A stretch of 64,000 nt of DNA from positions 604,961-668,960 of the forward strand of contig WELA01009535.1 of the NCBI GenBank assembly GCA_009602735.1, read 5' to 3'. The DNA is from Mesotaenium endlicherianum. Its lineage: Eukaryota; Streptophyta; Zygnematophyceae; Zygnematales; Mesotaeniaceae. Position 1 is the first letter of the stretch; each line of letters begins with the position of its first letter. Below, one piece after another: positions 42,639-52,627 of this stretch. The position numbers and the translations under genes are program-made. Below the pieces are notes generated by a model. That model was not told where the DNA came from. It saw only the letters and a program-made list of their open reading frames with translations, and searched no databases.

Positions 42639-44437
42639 AGCAGACCCCAACTGCTCAAGTGGAGGAGCTCCTAGAAAGTGAGCTCAAGAGAAGCCCGCTT
42701 GCAAGACGACGTGTGTGCGTGCACAAGATGAGGTGCAAGCACTAAGAGTATGTGCGTATGCCCAAGTTATGGAGCTCTTGGAGGCGTTCCAGATGTGTTT
42801 CTTGGAGCCTTGTGTGAAGGCTGACCTTCAAGAAGAGCCAGAGGTATGTGGGAGTGAGCATCTAGCCAAGGAGAAGACTATGATGGAGTTTGGTGCACCA
42901 CGAGCGAGACTACGCGCTCATGCCTTGTGAAGATTACTATCGTCGCTTGATGGAGACTACGACTTTATGGATATGGACCTATGAGGAGGAGACCAAGTGT
43001 TATGGGGCTGATATGTCCTGCCTAAGATGGAGATATATGACAAAGACCTGGACATGAAGCTAGGAGAATCAGCGCCTATACAAGCAAGCACGAGAGAGGC
43101 GTAAAATCTGGACTTGGACACTCGAGTGGTAAGCGCCTTACCTTCATGATGAGGGGGGGGAGTGTTATAGTTGTTTATAGTGCTTGTAAGCAAGGTCAAA
43201 CCAGTCCCATGAGTTCAGTTGTAACTAAGAGATGTGAAGTGGAAAGAAGTTTGAGAGCAAGAGCTTGGAAGATACTCAAATCTGTCTATGTTTGAGGGTT
43301 TTACGGGTAGGCGAGCGCGAGGTTTAAAGTTGGCAGATTTTGGCTACTTTTTGCCTACTTAGGAGAGAGTGGGTAATATTTTCACTAGAAGTCCTACATG
43401 ATGTGAGAGGCCTAGTATGAGGCCTTCCTTGAGTCATAGTCAAGTTTCAGAATCAGGGGTTTAAGCATGTGCCATTTGTAGGCGCGGGAGCTTTATCCAT
43501 GTTGCGCGCGTCTGCGTCCTACGAGCATGAGGCACAAAGTGACGATCTCATTTGAGTGTTAGACTTTGATTCAGACTCTGAAATTTTGTGGAGAGGTAGT
43601 CCTATGGGTTGAGATTCAGAAAAAGTAATTTTTTTTATAAAAATATTAATTTAAGTCCTGACAGTGCCACATGGCGGTCTGCTGGACTGCCGTGCGAGCC
43701 ACATGTGTGAGGCAAGGCGCAATCTGGTATCATGGTCTTAGGCTTGGAATCAGGAGAAACAAAGCATACCAGTGAGTTCAAAGGGGAGATATTATGTAGA
43801 TTACACAACTTTCAGGCTAAAAATGTCAAAAAAAGTCAGGGGGGTGCCACTTGGCGTCTTGAGAGGTCACCACGAGTCACGCACACGAGTGAGAGAGTGC
43901 AATACCTCTACAAGGAGTATGGCTTAGAGCTAGAGGTAGCTAAGGGTACCAGAAGGTTCAGGAACATAGTGGACTTAGGTTCATGATGTAATCTGGTCAA
44001 AATTATAAGAGCACCACGAGTAAGCCACATGGCGCGACGAGGAGCTGCCACTTGTCCAAGAGGGCGAAAAATGAGTATTTTGGCGATTTGGCGGACTATT
44101 ATGCCTTGGATCCAGCTTTGAAGTATGTGGAGTTGATGGAGGGAGTATGTTACAGCCCTTATGAAGATATTGGCCTATTCCAAGACGAAGGAGTTGAAGA
44201 GAAGATGCACTTGTGTAAGGAGACGCCATGTGTGGAGACAATGTATGCGATGGAGCTTTCACTAAGTGGAGCAAGTTTGGAGTAATGAGTATCAACCTGG
44301 AGCCTGTTCAAGACCTGCAACTTGTATAATATATGTGAATATGTGTTTTTCTAGCGTATATGTGAGCTCGATTCCTCATATTACGTCACTTATGCTTAGT
44401 ATGCGCCGAGGACGTCGCATCTTGAGGAGGGGGATGA

Positions 44438-45150
44438 TGTAAGGTTATGAAAGTGTAGTTTGTTTCTTTCTAGTATTTTATATGCATAGAGTGTGATTTT
44501 AGAAGAACTTTGGCCTTTATTTCAAGTCATTTGGACAAGTATTGAGATAGTTATGAATTTTGGAAGTTTTTAGTGAGTTTTTAATGTCACAGATTCTATT
44601 TAGTGACAAGGACAGGTCCAGTGACGAAAATTTCGGTTGGAGTCCAGAAAGTAGGACATTGAAACATGAGGGTTCCAGAAAGTACGTACAATTACGTAGA
44701 GTGCCAAAGTGATCGTGGAATTTCTAGAAACTCCGTGAGGAGTTAGTGGATTGTGTAGTAGAATATTCTAGAGTGTGATTGTGTGCGTGTGAGTGTGCTA
44801 GCTTGTCCAACTAGGCAAGGTCAAGTACATGGAAGGAGCCATAGGAGAAGGTTCTGGAGGTACCTTGCTAGAGAGGACACTTAGAGTTAAAGGATAAATG
44901 GGAAGCACAAGGAAGTCGAGGGGGCTTAGTCTAGTCTAACCTTCTTATCTTGTACACGACTTTTCTTAATAAAGTGAGTTCTTTTCCCACTCCTCTCTCA
45001 TGTAGCCCTCTAACTCTTGCAAGAGTGGCATACCACCAGGCCACTCCACCTTGTGTATGCAACTAGGAAAGGTCCTCGTGCACGCTTCCACTCGCGGGTG
45101 AGGGTGCGTGAGTGTGTATGGGCGCACTCCCCGCACCCTTCCCCCTTTCA
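44438..45150 (+). repeat. 3' LTR of element D
   Basis: 713 bp, TGTAAGG to CCTTTCA, preceded by the polypurine tract at about 44422-44437. Confidence 0.93.
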
Positions 45151-45155
45151 AAAAT

Positions 45156-46237
45156 TGCATTTTGTGCTGAATTCTGGCTGTCATGATACAAGGCACCCAG
45201 GCCAGATATGATGTTCAAATGGCATGAACTTGGCACGCTTATTCCTCACCTTGTATCTCATGATTCCATTAAAAATTCTGAAGAAATTCTCTATGAATTA
45301 CACTTGTGCCAAAGTTTTCAAGTGTCATATTTTGCACCCTTGAAGCTGGCCTCTCCGCACTTCTTGGAATATTTGCAAGAACCCAATTGTGATATGTCCC
45401 ATGGGAGGGTATGCCTTTCAAGAGGCTGTAGTTCAAATTTCAGTGAAATCAGAGCTTTTCGGTTACAATTATGCCACTTTCAGTGCATGTTCAAAATTTG
45501 TCGACGATATTGATTTTGAGCAAACAATAGATCATTTTGCCTGCCATGTTCTTTGTCATGCAGGCTTGTAGTGATGTTGAAATTATATGAAACTTGACCC
45601 ATCTAATCTCAACCTTGTACTAGACATGAAGATATAAATAAAGTTAAATTAGACCTCATGTGCATGAGTTACCCACGTGTCAAAATTGACAGCTGTCACT
45701 TTCTCGCACGCCTGAAGCTGGCCTCATCACACTTTTTGGAGCATTTGCAACATCACACTTTTTTTCAGATTCATGGATGAGTATGCTCTTAATAAAGACC
45801 TAGTACAAATTTGAGTGACATCTGAGCTCTGTGGCCACTTATGTGCCCCTTATAGCGCAAGTTCAAATCTATCGGCGAGATTGATTTTGAGGAGTAAATA
45901 CCTCATTTTGCTGGCCACGTTCTAGGGCCCCTAGGCTTGTAGTGATGCTGGGATTGAATGTCAAAACTTGACATACCTCATTCTCACCCACTAATGTAGT
46001 TATGAATTTAAAAAGATACAAATTATGACCTGTCCTGCATGAGTTACACACGTGGAAAATCTGATAGGTGTCACTACTCGCACACTTGAAGCAAGCCTGA
46101 GCACAACTTCTGGGTCTCTTTGTGGAATTCATTTTTTTTTATAATTCTATGAAAGAGCATAAGTTTCAGGATGTCCTACAAGAAGTTATAAATCCATGTG
46201 ACCTCTATTGCTCCATTTATTCATCCTTTATTGCAAG
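45156..46237. repeat. Degenerate satellite-like tandem repeat, period about 373 bp
   Basis: The marker TTGAAGCTGGCCTC or close variants recurs near 45340, 45711 and 46087, at spacings of about 372 and 375. Between markers the order GAAATCAGAG or equivalent, GATATTGATTTTGAG, CATTTTGCCTGCC, GGCTTGTAGTGATG and CATGAGTTACCCACGTG repeats with many substitutions. Nothing coding is seen. Confidence 0.75.
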
Positions 46238-46699
46238 TGAAATGAATCAACTTACCAAATAGGCGATTAACAATTAATGAAGATCTTTATATCAGCAAGT
46301 AATCTTTATGGTATTTTCCGTTAACTGGTTAAACGTCAAAGGACAACACACTAGCAGTTAATAATACTCGTAGGTCAAATGCGAGTAAACTAGCATCAAT
46401 AATGCAAATCAGTAGACTCATACATAAGCAAGGTTAGAAGACAGTGCGTATCAATGGCTTCTCGCCTTGGATTCAGATCTCTCTCAGTAAGCTGTACAAG
46501 AGAGTTGGCCTCGTTTCCGAATCCGAACTCGAGAGCAATGCCTAGCATATGTACATGGAATGAGTTTACTGTTCAACGGTCAGTGCGATGGCACCGCCTA
46601 CCCGGGAGTTAACCACGTTGGTAGGACCTCGGTTAACCAAATCCACCGCCATCTCCCATCATCCCGAATAGCCATCCATCATAGGGATGTCATCTGGCC
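46238..46699 (-). mobile_element. Truncated family B LTR, inverted
   Basis: Reverse complement of the 3' two thirds of the family B LTR (compare 52140-52593). The TGAAATGAATC end at 46238 is the intact LTR terminus. The match stops at GCCATTC near 46699, so the first ~250 bp of the LTR are missing. Confidence 0.85.
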
Positions 46700-47007
46700 A
46701 TTCCGTTTGGCACTCGAATTTTCAGATTTGGAGAAGTTCTGTGGCCGCTATGAATTCTTGAGTTCGTGGCAGATTTTGGGCCAACTTGTACAATTTTCTT
46801 TATCATTAAGGAGTAGGCTAGCCAATAAGGTCACACCACCTACGACCTTGCCTAGTCTACCTTACATGTGTAGCACCTGACTTGGCGCCTTTGACTAGTC
46901 CTCTTCACATGTGTGGCATCTGACTTGAAACTGTTGACTAGTTTGCTCCACATGTGTCAGACCTGACTTGACGCGCCGAGACGTCGCTTTTTCTATCGGG
47001 GGGGTGA
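46700..47007 (+). mobile_element. 3' internal tail of a family A element with polypurine tract
   Basis: About 300 bp ending in TTTTTCTATCGGGGGGGTGA directly before the A LTR at 47008, the position of a polypurine tract. It includes three spaced copies of a CACATGTG(T) motif with CTGACTTG. No coding frame remains. Confidence 0.6.
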
Positions 47008-47510
47008 TGTAGTGATTTGAGTTATTATATATTAGTTTGCATATATTTTAATGTTTTCAAATATATTTGGAGTAGTATTGTGTGGAGTCAAGTGTGAATA
47101 GGTACTCTAGTAACTTGGTTCATGTCCTTTGAACCTTCCAAGGCATTTTCGAAGTTAGAGGAAAGACCTAGAAGAACTCCATGTGGCAAAAGTCAGATGT
47201 GCCATTTTTAGGTCAAAAGGACATGTGTACATTATTCTAGAAAGAGGTGGCAAGTTTTGGGATGTGTTGGGTGCCAACACATCAACATACACCTTCCTAG
47301 AAATTACTTATGTAGCAAGTATATAAACAAGAGCTAGAACATAGAAAGACATTCCAGAATCACTCTTGTACTTGCCAAAATCCAGAAATATATTAACTTT
47401 CAAGAAGCCATCTCTCTTTCAAGAAGCTACCACTTGTGTTCAAAGATCCTTGTCTTGAATAGATAAAGTATTCTGTTTTACTAAGTACTTTATCTATCTG
47501 TTTCACTACA
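47008..47510 (+). repeat. Family A LTR, flanked left by PPT and right by PBS
   Basis: 503 bp, TGTAGTGATTTG to TTTCACTACA. It differs from the solo LTR at 20596 by about eight to ten substitutions and a 4-bp GATA insertion. Confidence 0.93.
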
Positions 47511-47511
47511 G

Positions 47512-47523
47512 TGGTATCGGAGC
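47512..47523 (+). promoter_or_regulatory. Primer-binding site of element A
   Basis: TGGTATCGGAGC one base after the LTR, the same variant as in B and D. Confidence 0.85.
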
Positions 47524-47547
47524 TAGGCACTTTGGTAGCACAAGAAG

Positions 47548-48828
47548 ATGGCCGATCCTCAAGACCAACAGCAAGCTTTCGAAGGAAGCCCTTCCTCTCC
47601 AAGACACCCTCCTCCAGCGCCGATGGGAGAGCCCACTCAAGAAAATCTGCAACAACAAGAAGCACCACAAGGAGGAGCACACCCTCCTCCAGCGTCGATG
47701 GGAGAGCCTACTCAAGGAAATCTGCAACAACAAGAAGCACCACAAGGAGGAGCACCGTCAAATCCCGTGGCAGCCGCTATAGCAAAGTTGACCCCACCAC
47801 AAGGAGTTCCCGCAAATGAGTGGGCAGCCTTCCTAATGACCGTCCACAACCAAGTGGGCTTGGCCACCTATGAAGCAACCGTGCAAGCGTCAAGAGAAGC
47901 TATGGCTGCCATGGTTGCCCCTATTGCGAGCAATGCTCAAAATCCAGCCCCGGCTCAAGCGCCTCCACAAGAGCCAACGAGAGCAAGGAAACTCATCAAG
48001 CCCGGCAAACCCGACACTTTCAACCCCGGGAAAGGTGCCAACCTGAATTTATGGCTCTACCAAGTGGAGACGTACCTCGCGTTCCTTGAAGTACCCGAGG
48101 AGGACTACGTTCCCTTTGCCGTTACCTTACTTAGAGGAGCAGCAACATCATGGTGGCGTAACTATCAAGCGGCTATATATCAAGCTATGGCGCACCCCAT
48201 GCTCGGCCAAGAGCCCCCACCATCATATGCAAGATGGGCAGATTTTCGTGAGGCCCTCAAGAAGCAATTCATGCCCATCAATGCGGAGAAGATTGCCCGA
48301 GGAAAGCTCCACCATCTCAAGCAAACGACGTCCGTTCAAGAGTATACATCCAGATTTCACGCCCTCACTCTTGAGATCCCCAACATGTCTCTCGAGGAGA
48401 AGATTGACCGTTACATCTTTGGCCTCAAACCCAAGGTGGCAAAGGAAGTGGAGTTACGCGACTTGACGGACTTCTCAAAGATCATTGAAGTGGCCCAAAA
48501 GGTGGATACCTTGGATTTCAAGCACTCCGTGCCTTCATCTTCACGGGTACCGACGACGCGGGTGTACGCAGCCCCTTCCACATCCGAATCTGGACCCACA
48601 CCCATGGAAATCGGAGTTATTAAAAGGGACCCCGCGGCTGCCCGGAAGAGTGGAAGACCCTCCAATGACACTTATGATGCAAGAAACCAGCAAGGAGTGA
48701 AAGCAAGACTCTCCCCGGCTGAAAAAGAAGCTCTCATGACGGCTGGACTATGCTTCTATTGCAAGGAAAAGGGCCATCGTGCACTTTCATGCCCCAAAAA
48801 GTTGTCAAAAAACGGACAGCGCCGGTAG
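47548..48828 (+). CDS. gag: Element A Gag polyprotein, 426 aa, intact
   Basis: Structural capsid and nucleocapsid protein of a Ty3/gypsy element. It starts about 37 bp after the LTR. The N-terminal part is Gln/Pro-rich and contains two 25-residue tandem copies (from [12 protein letters not shown], nucleotides 47607-47756). The retrotransposon gag domain covers about residues 160-310 ([43 protein letters not shown]). A CCHC zinc knuckle [14 protein letters not shown] is at residues 402-415, and a stop follows 11 residues later. The frame has no internal stop. Pol begins in the -1 frame within the last 79 bases, and a frameshift signal is present at 48807-48842. Confidence 0.93.
   Translation: MADPQDQQQAFEGSPSSPRHPPPAPMGEPTQENLQQQEAPQGGAHPPPASMGEPTQGNLQQQEAPQGGAPSNPVAAAIAKLTPPQGVPANEWAAFLMTVHNQVGLATYEATVQASREAMAAMVAPIASNAQNPAPAQAPPQEPTRARKLIKPGKPDTFNPGKGANLNLWLYQVETYLAFLEVPEEDYVPFAVTLLRGAATSWWRNYQAAIYQAMAHPMLGQEPPPSYARWADFREALKKQFMPINAEKIARGKLHHLKQTTSVQEYTSRFHALTLEIPNMSLEEKIDRYIFGLKPKVAKEVELRDLTDFSKIIEVAQKVDTLDFKHSVPSSSRVPTTRVYAAPSTSESGPTPMEIGVIKRDPAAARKSGRPSNDTYDARNQQGVKARLSPAEKEALMTAGLCFYCKEKGHRALSCPKKLSKNGQRR
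47607..47756 (+). repeat. In-frame 75-bp tandem repeat in element A gag
   Basis: Two copies of a 25-codon unit that begins [10 protein letters not shown], the second starting at about 47682. They differ at a few bases only. Confidence 0.9.
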
Positions 48829-49942
48829 GCCAGGAGCCTACCACCCCAAGACCCACTTCACGAGAAGGCAACACGCCAAGTGAGGTGGAGACCCCCGTTG
48901 AAGACGACGTTCCAGCCCCAATGAGTTTGAGAGGTTACCTTGGAGGAGAGAAGGTCCACATCTTGGTGGATAGCGGAGCTCAAGGCAACTTCATTGCTGC
49001 AGATTTTGCCACCAAGCACGGTATTACTATGCGAACTCTTGACCACGACGAGGAGATTATGATGCCCGATGGATTCTCCTATACTACCCCTTCCAAGAAG
49101 ACGTACCCCTTGGCACTCTCTATCAAGTCCTTCAAGGATAGAGTAGTGTTCTCCCCCATGCAATTGGGCAAGTACGACGTCATCCTAGGGACGCCTTGGT
49201 TGACCAAGCACAACCCCCAAGTTGATTGGAGGACCGGTACTATCAAGATCAAGAATGACATCACTTCAAGAATCTGTATTTTGCGCGCAATCCAGAATAT
49301 CCAGACCCAAGACATCCAGAAGCCGGCACACGAGATACTATTGTCCGCCCTCCAACTCAAGAGACTTGTGAGGAAGGGACACGAGCTTCTTTTGGCCTTG
49401 ATCACGCCAAAAGACATCAAGAAAGACATCGAGAGTCAAGAAGGCAGCCCCGTTCCCAAGGAGATACAAGAAGTCTTTGAGGACTACAAAGAAGTGTTCT
49501 CCCCGGAATTGCCCAAGGGCCTACCCCCCAAAAGATTCGTAGACCACAAGATAGAGTTGGAGCCCGGAAGCAAGCCCATCTCTCGGCCTACGTTCAAAAT
49601 GTCATACACGGAGCTAGACGAAGTCAAGAAGCAAATCAAGGAGCTACTGGAGCATGGCTTCATTCGACCTAGCAAGTCGCCATTTGGAGCCCCGGTGTTA
49701 TTTGTCAAGAAGAAAGATGGTACCTTGAGGATGTGTGTGGACTATCGCGCCCTCAACAAGATCACCATCAAGAATCGATACCCGCTGCCGCGCATGGATG
49801 AGCTCATGGACCGGCTGGTTGGAGCCAAATACTTCACGAAGATTGACCTACGGAGCGGCTACCACCAGATTCGCATCGCAGAACCGGACATAGAGAAGAC
49901 GGCATTCAGGACAAGATATGGACATTTTGAGTTCATGCAGTC
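48750..49942 (+). pseudogene. pol: Element A Pol, broken in reverse transcriptase
   Basis: Expressed by -1 frameshift from gag. The aspartic protease motif [11 protein letters not shown] lies near 48960. The RT N-terminal motifs follow: [28 protein letters not shown] and [12 protein letters not shown]. The homology stops after GHFEF at about 49935, before the FLDD active site. The next bases belong to the inverted B' fragment, so RT palm, RNase H and integrase are absent. The part that remains has no internal stop, which suggests that the break is not very old. Confidence 0.9.
48807..48842 (+). promoter_or_regulatory. Programmed -1 ribosomal frameshift signal of element A
   Basis: The heptamer A AAA AAC (48807-48813) is in the gag frame. 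A 10-base spacer follows, then a perfect 7-bp hairpin: GGTAGGC at 48824-48830, loop CAGGA, GCCTACC at 48836-48842. The gag stop TAG lies inside the stem. Slipping back one base at the heptamer enters the pol frame, which is open from there into protease. Confidence 0.85.
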
Positions 49943-50848
49943 TCTGACTCCATCCAATCTTGGGTCCCAAGCCGCAATGTGAGGGGCCAATACTATGTTC
50001 CCCTTTAGGTCTGTCAGGAAATCTTCATCCGTCGCCCTGTCATTCTGCTGGTCCCTCATGTTGATGGTCATCCACCGCCAATCAGTGGGCTTTTGGAGGA
50101 AGGCAGCATCTGTCTTTTTAAAAGTACAAGGGTACCAGTGCCCTGCAAAGTCAAGCTGACTAGTTTCCCTGCCCAAGAATTCCCAGCTTCTCCTCTCCAC
50201 CTCATTGTACATGGCCTTGAACCTGTTATGGGGTGTTGAGTCCTTGAAGCTGTCCGCGTCCATGGGGATCATCCTGATGACCCTATCTTCCCCCCAGATA
50301 CCAGGAATCGAGACAGCCCCTGCTTCGTTCACCTGGGCCATTGCCTTGGCCTCTCTGACCGTATATCCTACCATCCTGGCGTAATCGTGGTAGAGGAGGA
50401 GCCCTGTGCTGACCTCTATATACTTGTCAAAGTTTTCGGATGTCTCCCCTTCCCTCTGGAGGATTTCCTTCTGCGACTCACTGCGACTTCTCTGGGCATA
50501 CTTAAAGGCCTCCTCCAGTAGATCAAAGCCCTTGCCCAGCACTGTGTAGCGGTAGCTGCAAATTCTCCTCCGTTCTTCTTCTTCAGCCTGCTGCTTCTGT
50601 TTCTCCTCAGCTTGCCTCTCCTCCTCTGCTTTCTTGGCCTCCTCTGCAGCTTTTCTGTCCATTTCTTCCTGCCTCAGTCTGGCCTGTTCCTCCTTCTTCT
50701 GTGCCTCCCGCTGTTGTTGGAGTCGTTGTGATTCCCGAGCGGAGATAAAAGATGATTCGATGTCTCCACGGAATTGCAAGTATTCTGCATGTGCCTCTTC
50801 CGCCCTTCTCTTCCTCTTGAGTTCCGACTTTTGAGTCATCCTGCTCAA
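49943..50848 (-). CDS. Accessory third ORF of family B (B' copy), downstream of pol; about 300 aa, 3' end lost
   Basis: Unknown protein encoded about 340 bp after the end of integrase/chromodomain on the same strand. The start at 50848 gives [19 protein letters not shown]. The first ~100 residues are a strongly charged Glu/Lys/Arg/Gln coiled coil ([17 protein letters not shown]). A block [19 protein letters not shown] and a folded-looking C-terminal part follow, with [39 protein letters not shown] and [11 protein letters not shown]. The frame is intact until it runs into element A at about 49943. The forward B copy has a related ORF at the same place (58348-58755). There is no signal peptide or transmembrane helix, so it is not a typical envelope protein. 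I do not recognise a family. Confidence 0.7.
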
Positions 50849-51187
50849 TCATAAACACAATGCAGTTAGTGAAGTCATGATATTTTGGCGCTAATGAGTG
50901 CCCTTGATGAAGAGGAACGCGATTGGGAGAGTTCCTAGTGTGAAATACCTGGTGTGAGTGAATATAAGGGAAAATTGAGTCAGAGAGAAAGTGAGTGTGA
51001 GCGCAGGTCGAGTGTGTAATGTGGATATCATAGATTTTCCGGCTGATCTTGAAACAGAATACCACTCCCTCCAACTTAATTTTAAAGGTGGGCTGCCTGT
51101 CACAACTGTCACTAACTGTCACATCCCCCTCCAACTTATATGGAGACAGGACCTCCTGTCACCTTCCTATGTCTACGGAAGGGACAG

Positions 51188-51886
51188 TTAGGGCGGTGCC
51201 CCAGCCGCCCGAAGGTGGAACCGTTTCAACGCCCCTTTGGCATTGGTCAGCTGGTCTTTAAATTCCCAAGTGTCCCCAGAGGCATCGTAACCCTTCCATC
51301 GGATGGATACTTCATGACATATTTAGACGATCGACGGATCGAGCGAGCGTCTAAAATCTCATCGACCTCATATTCCTCAGGGTCGCCGTCCCGGACAGCG
51401 GGGACCGGTCCCGGTTGGACAGGTAACCGACCTGTGTGAACAGTGTATCACCTTTGATGTATGGTTCCAGGAAGGAGACATTAAAGACCGGGTGACCCTT
51501 GTAGTCCGCTGACGTGTTCAGTTTGTAAGCATTTTGACCGACACGACGCACTACCGAATATGGACGGACCCAGACAGGGCCAAGCTTTTTCTTGACCACA
51601 CCAGGGAGGTACAGGTGCTGAGAATGCAATTTGACTAAATCGCCCTCAGAAAATGTCAGCTCCCGACGGTGTTGATTAGCATATTTCTGTTGGTTTTCTT
51701 GAGCTTTGTGTAGGTTTTGTTGGAATCCTGACAGGGTGTCAGCAAACTCCTGAGTAAACTGGAGGGAGACCGGGTTGTCAATCCCTTCAGGGTGAGTTAC
51801 AGATTCCCCTAGCACATCTAAAGGAGACTTAGGGACTCTACCCAGGCTGAGTTCAAAGGAGTCTTGCCCATTGACGCGTGCACCGC
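51188..51886 (-). pseudogene. pol: Family B' integrase C-terminus and chromodomain, inverted, frameshifted
   Basis: Encodes FELSLGRVPKSPLDVLGES, NQQKYANQHRRELTFSEGDL, VVKKKLGPVWVRPYSVVRRV and FNVSFLEPYIKGDTLFT. Compared with forward B, two extra bases near 51438 shift the frame. The chromodomain (EEYEVDEILDARS, then TWEFKDQLTNAKGALKRF) continues in another frame to a stop at 51188. The fragment is cut at 51886 by the forward B LTR, inserted in the integrase codons just before the FELSLGRV stretch. The rest of B' pol would lie beyond the window if the nesting is simple. Confidence 0.85.
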
Positions 51887-52593
51887 TGTAATGAATCAGT
51901 ATATTAGTAGATATAATATTCATTTAAATATAATAGTTACTAAAGTTCAGCCTGCTCGACTTTAGTCAATAGTCAGTCTGCTGGACTTTACATAATTATC
52001 AGTTTAATGACTCAGCCGGAAGCAGCAGGCTGAAGTCCATATAAGTCAGCTTGCTGACCCATTCTTTGACAGCCAGCTGACTTCAGTACTCGGTAGCAGC
52101 GAACTGCCTTGATATGCACCTAAGTACGATATGCTAGACGAATGGCCAGATGACATCCCTATGATGGATGGCTATTCGGGATGATGGGAGATGGCGGTGG
52201 ATTTGGTTAACCGAGGTCCTACCAACGTGGTTAACTCCAGGGTAGGCGGTTCCATCGCACTGACCGTTGAACAGTAAACTCATTCCATGTACATATGCTA
52301 GGCATTGCTCTCGAGTTCGGCACTGGGAAACGAGGCCAACTCTCTTGAGAGAGATCTGAATCCAAGGCGAGAAGCCATTGATACGCACTGTCTTCTAACC
52401 TTGCTTATGTACAAGTTTACTGATTTGCATTATTGATGCTAGTTTACTCGCATTTGACTACGAGTATTATTCACTGCTAGTGTGTTGTTCTTTGCCGTTT
52501 AACCAGTTAACGGAAAATACCATAAACATTACTTGTTGATATAAAGATCTTTATTAATTGTTAGTCGCTTATTTGGTAAGTCGATTCATTTCA
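51887..52593 (+). repeat. 5' LTR of element B
   Basis: 707 bp, TGTAATGAATCAG to GATTCATTTCA, inserted in B' integrase. The 5 bases before it are ACCGC, the expected target duplication. Confidence 0.9.
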
Positions 52594-52594
52594 G

Positions 52595-52606
52595 TGGTAT
52601 CGGAGC
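52595..52606 (+). promoter_or_regulatory. Primer-binding site of element B
   Basis: TGGTATCGGAGC one base after the LTR, identical to the sites of A and D. Confidence 0.85.
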
Positions 52607-52627
52607 AGTTATTACAGTCTCCTTTGT

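Larger units (their letters stand above)
40467..45155 (+). mobile_element. Element D: complete non-autonomous LTR retrotransposon (LARD-like), 4679 bp
   Basis: Two near-identical LTRs bound the element (40472-41183 and 44438-45150). AAAAT precedes it (40467-40471) and follows it (45151-45155), a perfect 5-bp target duplication. The primer-binding site TGGTATCGGAGC is at 41186-41197 and the polypurine tract TTGAGGAGGGGGATGA ends at 44437. I count only about four differences between the LTRs over 712 bp, so the insertion is recent. The interior has no gag, protease, RT or integrase. It must have moved with proteins supplied in trans. The polypurine tract and the first LTR bases (TGTAAGG) are the same as in element C, the likely helper lineage. 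Confidence 0.93.

Noticed and set aside
45156-46237. CRISPR-like spaced repeats
   Set aside because: Units are long, diverged and head to tail; the host is a eukaryote.
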